The notes beneath the pieces were generated by a model. The model was not told where the DNA came from. It ran no database searches and saw only the letters and a list, made by a program, of their open reading frames with translations. This document shows positions 14,215 through 26,600 of a DNA stretch of 64,000 bases, in pieces. This stretch comes from Heliopora coerulea (lineage: Eukaryota > Cnidaria > Anthozoa > Scleralcyonacea > Helioporidae). The translations under genes and the position numbers were made by a program. Where the stretch lies: contig JASJOG010000092.1 in NCBI GenBank assembly GCA_030142905.1, forward strand, positions 434,001-498,000, given 5' to 3'. Every line of letters starts with the position of its first letter. The first letter of the stretch is position 1.

Positions 14215-17200
14215 TCTTCGAATTTCAGGTTTACAGGTTCTCTAAGGAAGAAAAGCATGGTAGAAGGAAACAAAGACAGATCAATAGAAACAATTTTAAA
14301 ACTCGCACTACCTTTTCAAATCTGTTACAAACGATGGACCTGACGAATCGTGAACTCGCACCTGAAGTATCGAATGTCAATGTTCAAATAGTTAACTCAG
14401 GTTGATACACAAGCTCTTTCAAATATTGTACATCGCACAATGCACTAAACAAATGAGAACTTGTGGGATCACCAAGTTTGTTAGACAGTTAAGTAATCGT
14501 TGTTTTAACGAAGAGTTTCGTCAGAACATCACGTCGAAGTTGTAAGCAAGTTCATTCTAACTCCTGCGCTTTTCATTTCTTGGTATTTGATTGAATTTCT
14601 CATATGACTGATGACCAGAATTGCGGTCCCAACCCAACGACCCAATTTAATCCATTTTCTTCCAGGGGTTTTCCGCCGCTGAATAAAATCGTCTGGAGTT
14701 AGACTCTGGAGTCTCGTAAGGCGGGAGAAAGTTAAAAGACTATTAGCAATTTCGAAATCTCCCAACTTTGCAAGATAAAATTTGACATCAAGAGGGATTA
14801 AAACCTACGAATATTGGTTTGCTAGCGCCTTTCTGGTGTTCAGTGTCCATTCTCAAACTCATTAATACTTCGTAATGCAAAAACAAAAGAAATACATTAT
14901 CAGTATTTAGAAATACAGTGTAGTTGGAAGATTACAGCTGAATTTTGCTAACTTTCGGCTGGATTTTCGCCTTAATAACTGGTTCGTTTGAGAAGTAATT
15001 TCAAACACTCGCTTATTCATGAGTAATTCATGAAGAATGTTGATGCACCTGATAACGAAGCTATTCCAAACTTCGTGCGAGGGTCTGACTATCAACCAAA
15101 ACATGTCAAGGCGCCCTCAATAAAACAAGGCTAGGCCCCGTCAGGTGACGAAATCAATACTAAAACTGTAGGTAGACGACAAGGGGAACTACTGAAAAAA
15201 GGCCTGCAGCGTGGTTAAGAGCTTTTTCTCTTGGTATCGGTAATTCTTTCCTACACTCCAGTATCTATGTTTGGCGAATAAACCTCAAACTAATTAATAA
15301 TGCATAAAGGAAAACACAAGGAATTAAAGGAAAATAGTACATAGGTTGGTATGGAAACATCTTAATTAACAATACATTTCGACAACTTTCAATATGAATT
15401 TCTTGTCAAATATGGATTATTCTGAAATGCTATATCACCACTTCACAGGAGTATTTCATGAAATATCCAAACACCACGAAGTTGGTCAAAAAACTTGGCC
15501 ATCACCTCGTTCTTCAACAAGCTCGTCGGTACTTTGAGTAATGTTTAAAAAACGAGCAGTAGTGCTTTATCGGATATAAAACACGAGGCGGAAGCCGAGT
15601 GTTTTGGGTCCGATAAAGCACGAGAGAACAATGAAATGAGAATGATAGCTAGAGAACAATGAAATGAGAATGTCAGTTCTCAAACTCATAAATAATGCAT
15701 AACTAATTAACCAACCAGACGAAAATATTTGGTCATGTGCATGCGTTTTGAAACCCGGTAAAGGTCGCGTAAACTGAATTCATAATTAAGAAATTAGATA
15801 ATAAACGGCCCATACATAGAACAATTTATTACCACATTTCTTAATTATAAATTAAAAATAGACGATTGAGAAGCTATTTCATAAACTCGTGTCTCGCGTT
15901 TTACCAGGGGTTACTAACACTCGAGAACAATAAAAAACACTCGGCCTACCGCCTCGTGATTTTCATTATCCTCTCATGTTTTACAAACACTCGAGAACAA
16001 TGAAAACCACTCGGTTCACGGCCTCGTAATTTTCATTGTTCTCTCGTGTTTGTAATCCCTGGTAAAACACTCGCGCTCGTTTATGAAATGTTACATCAAA
16101 AACTACTTCACCTATTTGACTTCAAAAACCTGCCCATCAGCAGCACACTCTATAAAAATTATCTGGCTGAAGACGGATAGGTTTAAAACTAAAACATTGT
16201 TGATCATCAAATGCAAGCTATTTGAACGAAATATGATTTAAACAAAACTTTTAGGTGACATATAACTGCATTGAATGATCGGACCTTTAACGTTTCCAGG
16301 ACCTCGGTAACGTATAAACTGTCAATTAGATTTCTCAGTCAATCCTTTACGTTTAAATTCCCTTCTCTAAAAATTTTTTCAAGATTTCTAAAAGAAAATA
16401 TCAGTAGAGACTCATGACTTCCTGGAAGCCACGATAGCATATACCACTATTGCTATACCCTAACTCAATTACTCATAAAAAGTCAATGTTTGGGAGTTTT
16501 TCTAGATTAGTAATTGTTCTAAAATATTATTTTTTTGTAAATTAAATTTTAATCATCCCTATCAATTTGCTTCTTGATCTGAACGTTCACTGTTCTACTT
16601 ATCATCACAGTAGCCAATCACATGACGAAAGATATCACGAGACTACCACGAGGTTACCGCATGGATCTTAGGTGTCACCTAGCAAGGTTCGACGTTCTCG
16701 ATACCAGTCTTCTCCGTCCTTCGTCGTGGGGGTATTTCGTGAAATTTCAAGAAATCACGAAGGTAATGAAAACCCTGGCAATAAATAAAAGCGACATCAA
16801 ACATTTCGGGATGTTAAAGCACAATCAGAGAAATTTTAATACCAAATATGAGCATTGCAGGGTATATTTTGTTCAAATAACACATTCAGTTCAAGCCCAT
16901 GCACGTTCGTTCCTGATTCCGTGCGTGCGTTCTTTCAAATGTTTTTACATACATTTGCATGCGCTTTCGTGTAGGCAATCGTGTGTGGTCTCGGGTGTTC
17001 GTTCAATTTTCGTCCGTACGTTCCTCTCTTCGTTCGCTCTTCCGTTGTACATTAGCATTTTGTTTGGTCAGTTTACTGACGGTTTCATTAACTTCACCAA
17101 CCTTTCGAGGCCATCATCATTTCAAACATTTCATCCTCCTGTTGTTCTCTATAAATAGTGAGAAATTGCGGATATTTCACATTTAAACATAAATTTTACA

Positions 17201-17663
17201 TGCATAATCGTGAACGACAAACCACGAGTTCAAATGACATCAAAAATCATCCCTAATTCAAGCAAGTATCTAACTACATTTACATAAACTAATGACTGAC
17301 TGTTCATTGCTAAAACATACAGGGATCCAAACAAGAAGAGGGAACGCAATTGTCTTGTCCAGGTGGTAAAATGCCTCACTACCCAAAAGATACTAACGAA
17401 GTGCGAGCCTTTTTGATAAACTTAAAGAAATAAAAACAATTTGGACTATTTTCGTCAATTTTGTCCCATCCTTACGACCCTGAAAACATCTGACATTTTC
17501 CATCGTCCGATATATCGTCCGATATATCGGACACCTCGAACGAAATACCAGATGGGAGAACAAAGGAAAAATTAAGCGCGAACAAAGAACGAAAGAAAAA
17601 ACATTCCGGCATTGAAAGGTTCAGGATGGAGAAAACATAAACTCAAGCCATCGATCCACACAC
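14215..17663. other. Repeat-rich region beyond the last recognised MICAL exon
   Basis: This may contain the unlocated 3' end of MICAL, but I found no exon for it. Bases 14858-15010 carry a dispersed repeat (TCAGTATTTAGAAAT, TTTCGGCTGGATTTTCGCC, CTGGTTCGTTTGAGAAGTAA) that recurs at about 27395-27545. A hairpin element lies at 15560-15632. Bases 15915-16090 have two successive hairpins built on AACACTCGAGAACAAT and ATTGTTCTCTCGTGTT. The 178-codon frame at 16622-17158 has no motif and low-complexity character. Confidence 0.5.
15560..15632. repeat. Dispersed hairpin element (GTGCTTTATCGG ... CCGATAAAGCAC)
   Basis: An imperfect palindrome: GTGCTTTATCGGATATAAAA, then CACGAGGCGGAAGCCGAGTG, then TTTTGGGTCCGATAAAGCAC. 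Related copies are at about 33335-33405, 36938-37012 and 56595-56660. They sit next to the AACTCATTAATA...TCATGAGGAAAACA sequence, suggesting the loop or end of a longer fold-back MITE. Confidence 0.8.
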
Positions 17664-20600
17664 CTTTTCCTATCTTGTTCCAGTAACTCTACCAAAGAAT
17701 TTCTCTGCTCCACGATATCAACGAGTTCTCTGGTGAGTTGATCTATTTTGATTTGATCATCTTCCGTACTTTCTAAATTAAAAATAAACACAGAATCGGA
17801 TTTAATAAGAGCTGCAGTCACATAAATTCACATCGCTCCTGCACAAAAATGACTCGGTTGTTTTTGGAAAATCCAAGGCAAGTGTTTTCACAGCCTCACT
17901 GGGAAAATGATTTAATAACGATAGTCACTTGTGAAGGAGACTGAAGAAAAAGTTTGTTCTGTTTTGTTTTGTTTCTTTGTTTTTTTAATTTTTGTACCAA
18001 AAAGTAACATATCTGGCCGTATCCCCATATTTTGAGGAAATTTTGGTCTCGCGCTCTGTAAATTACAGGGAAGAATGAAAGGTAACGGGAGGAGTGGAGG
18101 GATGTGTTGGGAAGTGTAGGGATGAGAGAAAAACAAAGAGGGGAAAGAAGGTGTTAAATAGAAGAGAGGGGAAATAGGAGAGGATGAGAATAATAAGAAG
18201 AGGGGGAAGGAACGAACAGAGGCAATTGAGGACGTTTGGCGAGAGGTGGAAAAAAAAAGTGGAAATACTGACGGAGATCAGTGTGAATGAAGAGGAAGAG
18301 AAAGGAAAAAGGGAGAATGGGGAGAAGCTGAAAGATGAACAATGAAGAGGGAGAAATAGAAGAGGGGAAGGAGAAGGGGGAGAAAAAGTGTAAGAGCGCA
18401 AAGATGAGGAAGAAAGGGGGAAAAGAGCGGTACGAAGTAGAGGAAAACTATGGAGAGAGGAAGAATAGGGAGAGAGAAAGAAAAGGGAGAGAGGGAGAAG
18501 ACAGATAGAGAGGAAGGGGTGATGCAAAAAGGGAAGAAAGAGGGAAGCGGTGGAGAAGTAGGAGTGAGAAATGCGATAGTAAAAGAGCAAGACAGATGGA
18601 AGAGAAGGTAGAGAAGAAACGAAGAGGGAGCATGGGTAAAGAAAAGTATGTGAGCTAAATCAAGCTACTAGGCTATGGTGTAGACCATTGTCTACACCAT
18701 AGCCTAGTAGCTTGATTTACGTCGTCCTGTACAGCTTGTTGTTCTAAATCACTACAAAATTAATAATACAATAATGTAGACTGACCTTCCTTTACTAATA
18801 GTTCGCGGATTTGTTGTTCTAATCGTTGCTGCTGATCTTCAAGCTCGATGGAGTTGGAACTGCAAAAAGAACAGATAATGATTGTTCAATGCGCTCCACT
18901 TTTGCTCCTTTTACACCCAAGTAGTTCTACTTCGCATGTAGTTAAGGCCTTTCCACACGATACGATTGTCGTACACAATTCTTCACTTTAGCGTACGCGA
19001 TTATGTCACGAACGCCCAATTCCTGTTTGCTATCCGCTCGCGAATGTTGCAAAGGTCTTGAAGACTCTTGTGACTGAACCGGACAAATCAAAACGAACAA
19101 TAGTGTACGACAGTCGTATCGTGTAAATGGACCCTTAGAGAAAAATTAAGGGAGCTAGGTTTAAAGTTAGTGAGACATTCCGTGAATTTGTCTTAGTTTA
19201 AGTGGTGATAAATCTGTCGGTATTCAAAAGAAATGCGTTTCAATTGAGTATATTAAGAGGTCTGAGATATCTGGATTCAAACTCGCATCAAGGGCACTTG
19301 CTTCGAGGAGGCACGGTGGCCTGGGTACGACGTTAAGTGGGATTGTACTCAGTCAAGCTGACGATATCCCTGGAGTACTTACGCCCTATGCAAAGAAAAA
19401 TTTGGCACACATTTGGGGCCCATTATGACTGTAACACAAGGAGTAAAACCTCGAGTGTCTAGATATTTTTAAGACCCAACCGGGACCTGCTGCGAAAAAA
19501 TGCAACAGGGCCCGGTAAGGTCTTAAAAATATCTAGACACTCGAGATTTTCCTCCTTCAAAAATTATCAACTTAACAGTTAGCAGTCGAGTGTAAATGCC
19601 ATAATGTTCTAAGTAACATGAGACGGCTCGTCCAGCTGTGTATAATGTTATCTCAAGGGCACGATCCTCGCTTTCGTCTGTCTCGTAACTTTGGAATTCT
19701 GCACTTCAGACGCCATCTGAGCTGCAGTTGCTCAATTTTTAGAGCGTCTCAGAAGTCATCAGGAGGGTTTGATCCCTCCGAGGATATGACCTTGACAAAC
19801 GTCCAAAATAATACTTTGAAGACTTCTAAGGCCAACGGAACAACGGTAAAATTACATAACTCGATAGAGATAAAGAGATTTATAGTTTATTTACTAAAAC
19901 ATTGCAGCCATATAAACTGAAAGCTGCCAAGGGCCTGTTGTCTATTTGATCGTCACGATCGCTACGGTCGTCTTGTACCGCAATCGCCATGATCACTACC
20001 AAACTTTACGTTGGGGCATACATTTGATTGTATTTAAGATTAATTGGCGCGATTCTTCAGGGCGCGAATAAAAAAACGCCGATGGGTAATAAATATGGCT
20101 GCCATCAACAGAAAAAAGATGTACCTAAATGGAGGAATTGCACCGACCTGTCATTGGACAATAGGAATAATAAACAACGGTGTTCATTCTTTAAAAGCCC
20201 TGAAATTGTGTATAAACCCTAACCCTAACCCTAACCCTAACCCTAACCCTTGGGTTAATATACATTTTCGGGGATTTTAAAGAATGAACTCCCTTGTTTA
20301 CTATTCTTATTGTCTAATCACAGCTCGGTGCAATTCCTCCGTTTAGCCGAATGACACTTTTGTCCGACGTCCGCCATATTGATATCGTGGATACTACAAT
20401 GCACAATGGGAGATATGTCGATCGTTGAGTTTATGTTTTAGACAAAGTGTGTCCATGGGGTCGTTCTGATCGCTGATTGATCGCCACGATTGCTTGGTTA
20501 GAATGTGTTTCTAATCCTGCGATCGAAGTTTCCCCAATCCATAACCTTGCTCAGATGAGAAAACTCGATGTGTCCATTGGATCGTTAGGATGGCTCGTGT

Positions 20601-23600
20601 GTTCTTTTCGCGACTGCAGCGATCGTGACGATCAAATGGACACCATAGGAAGTCGCCTCCTACACATAAACGGGAAATAGATTTCGCGACTATTTACACG
20701 TGGGAACTAATTCTATTCAACTAATGCTGAGATCGTCACCAATGAACACCTGTTACATAAGATGTGTCGTATTTATCGCGTCTTATTTTTCTTGTCTTAT
20801 TTCTGTCGCATACATGACCCTATTGAAATATCGCTACAATTATACAATACCCGGCACCATGACAACAGTATTGCAGAATGGTTACGTGGCTCGAGGTAGT
20901 CATGTATGTAGGTAGTCATTTAGATAGCAGGAGGGTTAACGTTAAGGTTAAGTTAACGGTTTTAGGTTCTTGCATGTAGCCAGTACGGACGGGGGCCAAC
21001 TTCACTTGCTGGTATTCTATAATTAATCCGAAGTATCTGCAAACGTTTCTCCATCACAAGCTCCTCTACTAAATCCGACATTTGAGAGCATCTTTGTCCA
21101 CGCTCGCTGAAATTTATTGTCCCTAACTCATTAATTTGTTTCCATATTAAAGAAATGTTATGGCATACAAAACAGCTCCATTATTTGTCATAAATATGAT
21201 TTCCAAACAGTTCATCGCGACCAAGAGTGTTTAAAAGTGAGCCTGAGACGTGGTGTTCACTTTGGGCACAAAACCCCATAAACCTTTGCTAGATTTTCTT
21301 GAGGTAGGTAAGACTTTGCACTGTTATAAAATATCACAACGCTGTTGACGAACTTTCCCCTGGTTGCCTCGCTTCGGGCGTCGCGTTGGAGTTCGAGTTC
21401 GTGTTTGGATTTTTTATCACAATTCCTGATAGCTCGATTTCTTCTCGACGCGAGTCAACTTCAGCGTCGCAACTCACATTCCTTCTGTCATCGTCATCTA
21501 TGGCGATGTCTTCTTCAGTTTGTTTATCAGAAAATGGCCGATAACGGAAGCTATGCTTCTTCCCCGACTGGCACCAACACAAACAACAAAACGTCACCCA
21601 AAATAAAACATTTCCAACAGCTACGGCTGTGACAATTCCAATAATTATCGCCACGTTTCCTTTGTGATCAGAATGACAGGTAGGTTTACAGTTGTTGTCC
21701 TCGCAACAGTGCTGACCGAGCCGGCAATGATAGGAATCTTCGCAAGCCGAGCTTTCCTCAACAAAGAACCACAAAAAATAACAAAGATAGAGCCAATAAA
21801 AGAGCAACTGTCCACCAAAGCTTCGTCCTGTCATGCCGCTCATTGTGGTTTAACTTCTGTTCTCTGACAATGCGGCGAAAGTTTCTTTGAGGCGAATGAC
21901 GAGAAAAGTTTCCAACCTGAACAGGTGAAGCTAGGCTTGTCTATGCATTACTTTACCGCCAATCACATAAACGCGCCCAGACCAGCATGACAATCAACGA
22001 ATCAAGAACTGATGTGAATTACGCGTTTACCGACGGCATATCGATTACTTTATGTAAGCGTTCATTAATTAAAAGAAACTTCTTGACCACGACTCGACAG
22101 ACTTGCTCCACCAACAATCACAGCGCTCCTGGCCTACTTGCTACTTGGTTTCTTTCTGACTACCTTCTAACAGCTAACATCCGCTTACTGGTCCCCAACA
22201 AAGGAAAACTACACGCGCTTCACTATACCGTGAGATAATATTCATGAAAAAAACGAACAATTCATCTGCTAGGTTCTTTGCAATTACTTTTATTAAGTAT
22301 TCATAAAAATCCCCAGCGCAAACACCCGCTAATATTTCGAAATTAAACATAAAGGTGTATAATTTTGTCACGATAGCTGCATTGATACGCTCTCTTATCG
22401 TGATGTTGTCGCGATAAAAACAGATGCCCAACTCTCATCACCATAAAAGATATTTAGCGATAAACTTGGTTCCTACTTCATCAAATTGGCGTTAGGAGGA
22501 GCCGGATTCTCGATATAAGATTTCGAATGAAATAGTACATTAACCACAAAAAAACAATGATTATTTCCTACTGGTGTTTTTTTAACGGCCTTTCATAAGG
22601 AATTTCAAGCTTCTTCCCGCCGTCCAGCAAACGCTCAGATGTGATGTCTTCAAACTTATTCTTTGTGACTTGTAGTCATGTACTGTGTACTTTATGCCGC
22701 TTTTCGCCTGAGGTTTATACAATATTACTTATAAAGACTGAACCGGATGTCACTTGTAATTGCCTTCGCATTTCTCGTTTTCCATTTCTCGCCCCGTGTT
22801 TTTCGTTATCCTTAATCAACACCAGGTGCATGTTAACACACGGTCAGCAGAACACGCGAGACACACGCAACGCACATGTGAGGTACACTCAGTCCTCGAG
22901 AAAAAGGAATGTGACTAGAGTCTTAACTCGTAAAATTTGCTGTATGACATGGCACAAGAAATATTATCAAATACAACATTCTTGAAACGTCCTAATATTT
23001 TAAAGGCTGGAAGAGAGGTGGAGATGCCAGTCACCAAGTGAAATCAATCAGAGAAAAAGAGAAGTTGGTGTGTTGAGAAGTAATTATTGGCTGTAATAAA
23101 TAGATCAGCAGTGATGAGCAATAAATGAAGAGAAAACAGAAGTTTTGCCTTAACCAACATCCTAGCTAGTCATTTGTGTCTCGGGAGCTCAAAGGTTAGA
23201 GAGTCTCACCGGTCATCAGAAGGTTGAGGGTTCAATGCCAGTCTGAGGTTTCAAATGCACTTACCGAAGGAAATAAACTTGACGCAAATCCCGTTATCAT
23301 TTCCATTTTAAAACATGGGTACGAGAACCACTGAACCATAATCAAAGGGAACGCCCCTTCTCCATTACACAGCTCTTGACAGGTTTACATAAATTACATT
23401 ATATGAATATATGACGATATGGTCTGAAAGAATCTCTGAGCTTAATTACAAACGAAGCATAAGCTATTCCAAAGAACATTCTCGTCTACAACTACAGAAT
23501 AACTTCTGTCTACACTACGCTTTATCCCAGGCAACGTCGAGACAAAGTGACTAACATTGGCGTCTTTAAGACAAACATCAGAATGCTTAGTCAACAGCAA

Positions 23601-26600
23601 GTGTAGTTTAAAAGCTTTTTCTCCAAAACCAATATACTCCGAAATCGGTTTAGATTCGAACTTTAAATCACAAAAGAAAGGAATCAGTCTCGTAAAATAT
23701 TCCCTTCATGTTACCCTGATGATGATTCTGAAATAGAATTGACACACTGCTCATCCTCATAGATATTGACCGTTAAGTTGTCGCGAGAATTTCTCGTACA
23801 CTTGGATTGAATAAAACGAGCATACTGTTCCTAGTTGACTCGATAACTCAATTGGTGCATCTGAGATCGCGAAACCAGACGATGCGAGTTCAAATCCCGC
23901 TCAAAACGGAAGGAACTTCGTCGTGTTTACTACGAACTATATACTAATATAGCAATCAGCTCTCTGTATTACAACCTGACAAAGATTCTACAACTTCAAC
24001 GGAGAAATATTTCTAAACCGGATCACATATTTGACATTTATTTAGGGTTAGCTCTCAAAGCACTTGATAAATAAAACCAATTGGTATGGAAGAATATCAT
24101 AACTTCGAAAATAGCAAATACCACTCAAATGTTTGAATACAAATATTTCACATCTTCGTCATATGAGCACAGAGATGAAAAGTTCAAGTCCACAATACAC
24201 ATTAAAGACCTACACTGACCAACATACTGGTGAGACAAAAGTTTTGGTATTTCTGCAAACAAGAAAACGGCACACAACACGTTCGAATTAAGTGCCGTTT
24301 AAAACTCAGTTTTCTCTGTATTCGGGAGGTGGAATATTTGGAGTCACTGCCACGTTGCCTTGCTCGGGAACATTATGTTGAGGGAAGACGATGCCAGGAT
24401 GTTGTTGAACCGGTGGCTGGCAATAGGTATTAGTCGACTGGCTAACAACAACAGTTGTCGGGGCGTTTTGGAATTGCCTGAACGTGATCCCGCGATAGAT
24501 CCGTCTTCTTCGACAGTAACAAAAAGTCACCCAGAACATCACTTTGAAAGCCACGGCGAATACGATGATGATGATCAGTGTTCCAGTTGCCAAACCAGAA
24601 TCATCGCAACTTGAAAGGCAAATGCCATCACAACAACTCTCGAGTGATCCACAGTCATAACTATAATCACAATCCTGTGCGTTTGTTACGCCACAACCCA
24701 GCAGAAAAACAACCAAACAAGTCGTCCACTGCATTACGTTACGATAACTTACGAATGAGTCAATTATGATTTTCTGGTTTCTTCGTACCAAATGGTAACG
24801 TCAAAGAGATATCGAGTAAAATGGCTCCTCACAAAGAAATTAAACTTGCTAATGAGTGATTATTTTGCTGCGAGCGGCAGTGACGTTGAATAAGAACTAA
24901 TTTACGTTGGCATTAAATTGTATCAAAGGACGTAATTTACATTGCAATGGTAGTTATGTCCTGTTTTGGCTTCTTGGCTTTCATTACATTACGCCGAACA
25001 CATCATCGGTTAATATTTTAGTATATTATAGAGTTTCATTGTTTCCTAATCAAATGCAGTGTTATGAGATCAAGTTTATGGTAGGTGTAGATGCTTCCTT
25101 TTTTACCCTATGTCGGTCACAGGATTACACCGAGGAAGACGTTTATTTCTCAGAACAGAACAACATTCTAAGAGAACTGTACATGGAGATGAGCCAGAGG
25201 CAAATTTACGTATTTGGCCACTTTCTTGACCGACCAGACACCCTCGTAATCAATCGCACCCAAATTCAACCCGCTGTAGCGCCCGACGTAGCAAGTATAA
25301 GAGTAGTGACGAAATGAAGCGACAACAAGCATGACTATGCGCCTGCACAGAACTAACGTTATGTTCTATGTGACTATGAACAGAACTGCGAACAGCCAAA
25401 GCCATGCGCGTTTAAGCGCTAAAAACACATCGTAGTAGTGCTAGAACATGCTTAAACACTTAGGCGACCGATTTTGGTAAATTGCGGTTATTAGGGCTGC
25501 ATTCTTGGCAGATAAAGGTAGAGTCTTTTCCTTTTACATCCAAAAATATAGTTACGTCATTTAACCATTGCTAATGTATATAAACCGTAATAAATCGTAA
25601 ATAAATAGCTTGAATATGTTTAGTGTGGATTGTGTCCTTGGTGATCTAAGCTAAGGGGAGTACCAAACCCAAGAACCTTGGTGCGGTGGTTAGCTGCATC
25701 CAATACCGGCCCAACGCTACACCGCCAAAACACATCAGCCATCAACGTACACAAAAGAAACCTTTTCAAATCGTTCTGTGAATCAGTGTAATATCCACTC
25801 AGGTCATGAACAGCGGGTGATCAAACATTTCTAAATGTATTTAAAGACAGAGGATGCGCGGTCAGGTTTATACATGATATAAAGAGTCGTTCTCTGACCT
25901 GGAATTATTTTATTTTCAAGCTTTCGACTGTCTGACTACAGTCTTCCCGTTGAAGACTGTAGCCAGACAGTCGATAATTCCAGGTCAGAGAATGACTCTT
26001 TATATCATTTCTAAATGTGTTGCAGACTACGACGCTTTTCAAACATGGTAAGTAGTCCGTTGTTCGACCAAAACAAAATGCCTCGGAGACATAAAGGTCT
26101 TTATCAAATGACTACGTGGGTAGACAAATGTCTGTGGTGAAAAACACCACACTTTAATACTTAAAAAAGCCGTCGGTGTTGGGTCCATGGTCGACCAGCA
26201 AATAAAAGGAAAAGTACTTTCAATCGGCATTCGAACACCGAGAAATGTGTAAAAACACGACACAAGATGAAGGTCACGATTGGAGTTAGAATTAGCAATA
26301 AGATTAGAGTTAAAACTTAGCCAGGATTAGGACTTCGTTTAGGCCGGGTTAGGGAACGCGCCAGAGTAAAATAGTTTAGTGTTAGCCAGAGTAAAATAAT
26401 AGAAACTGATCCTGCCGGGTAAGAGTTTAACCACAAATTTCCTTGCTTGCTCATGCAAAGGAGCTTAACATGAGGAAAATCAAAACACAAAGAGCCCTTT
26501 CTGTTTGAAGTGCAGGCTGCACACAGTCAGTGGCCACTCCCTTTGCAGTGAAAAAAATTATTTCAATTGGAATCCATAAAAAATAAATAAATAAATAAAA

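Noticed and set aside
16622..17158. 178-codon plus-strand frame
   Set aside because: No domain, signal peptide or splice-supported extension; composition resembles surrounding repeat DNA.
18063..18633. Ser/Phe/Leu/Pro-rich minus-strand frames
   Set aside because: Artefacts of the polypurine tract; no start context, motif or splice support.
20213..20252. True telomere or chromosome end
   Set aside because: Only six units, within a MICAL intron, flanked on both sides by unique gene sequence.
24907..25317. 136-codon plus-strand frame
   Set aside because: Opens with TTG, no family motif; kept only as an unassigned, possibly retroelement-derived stretch.
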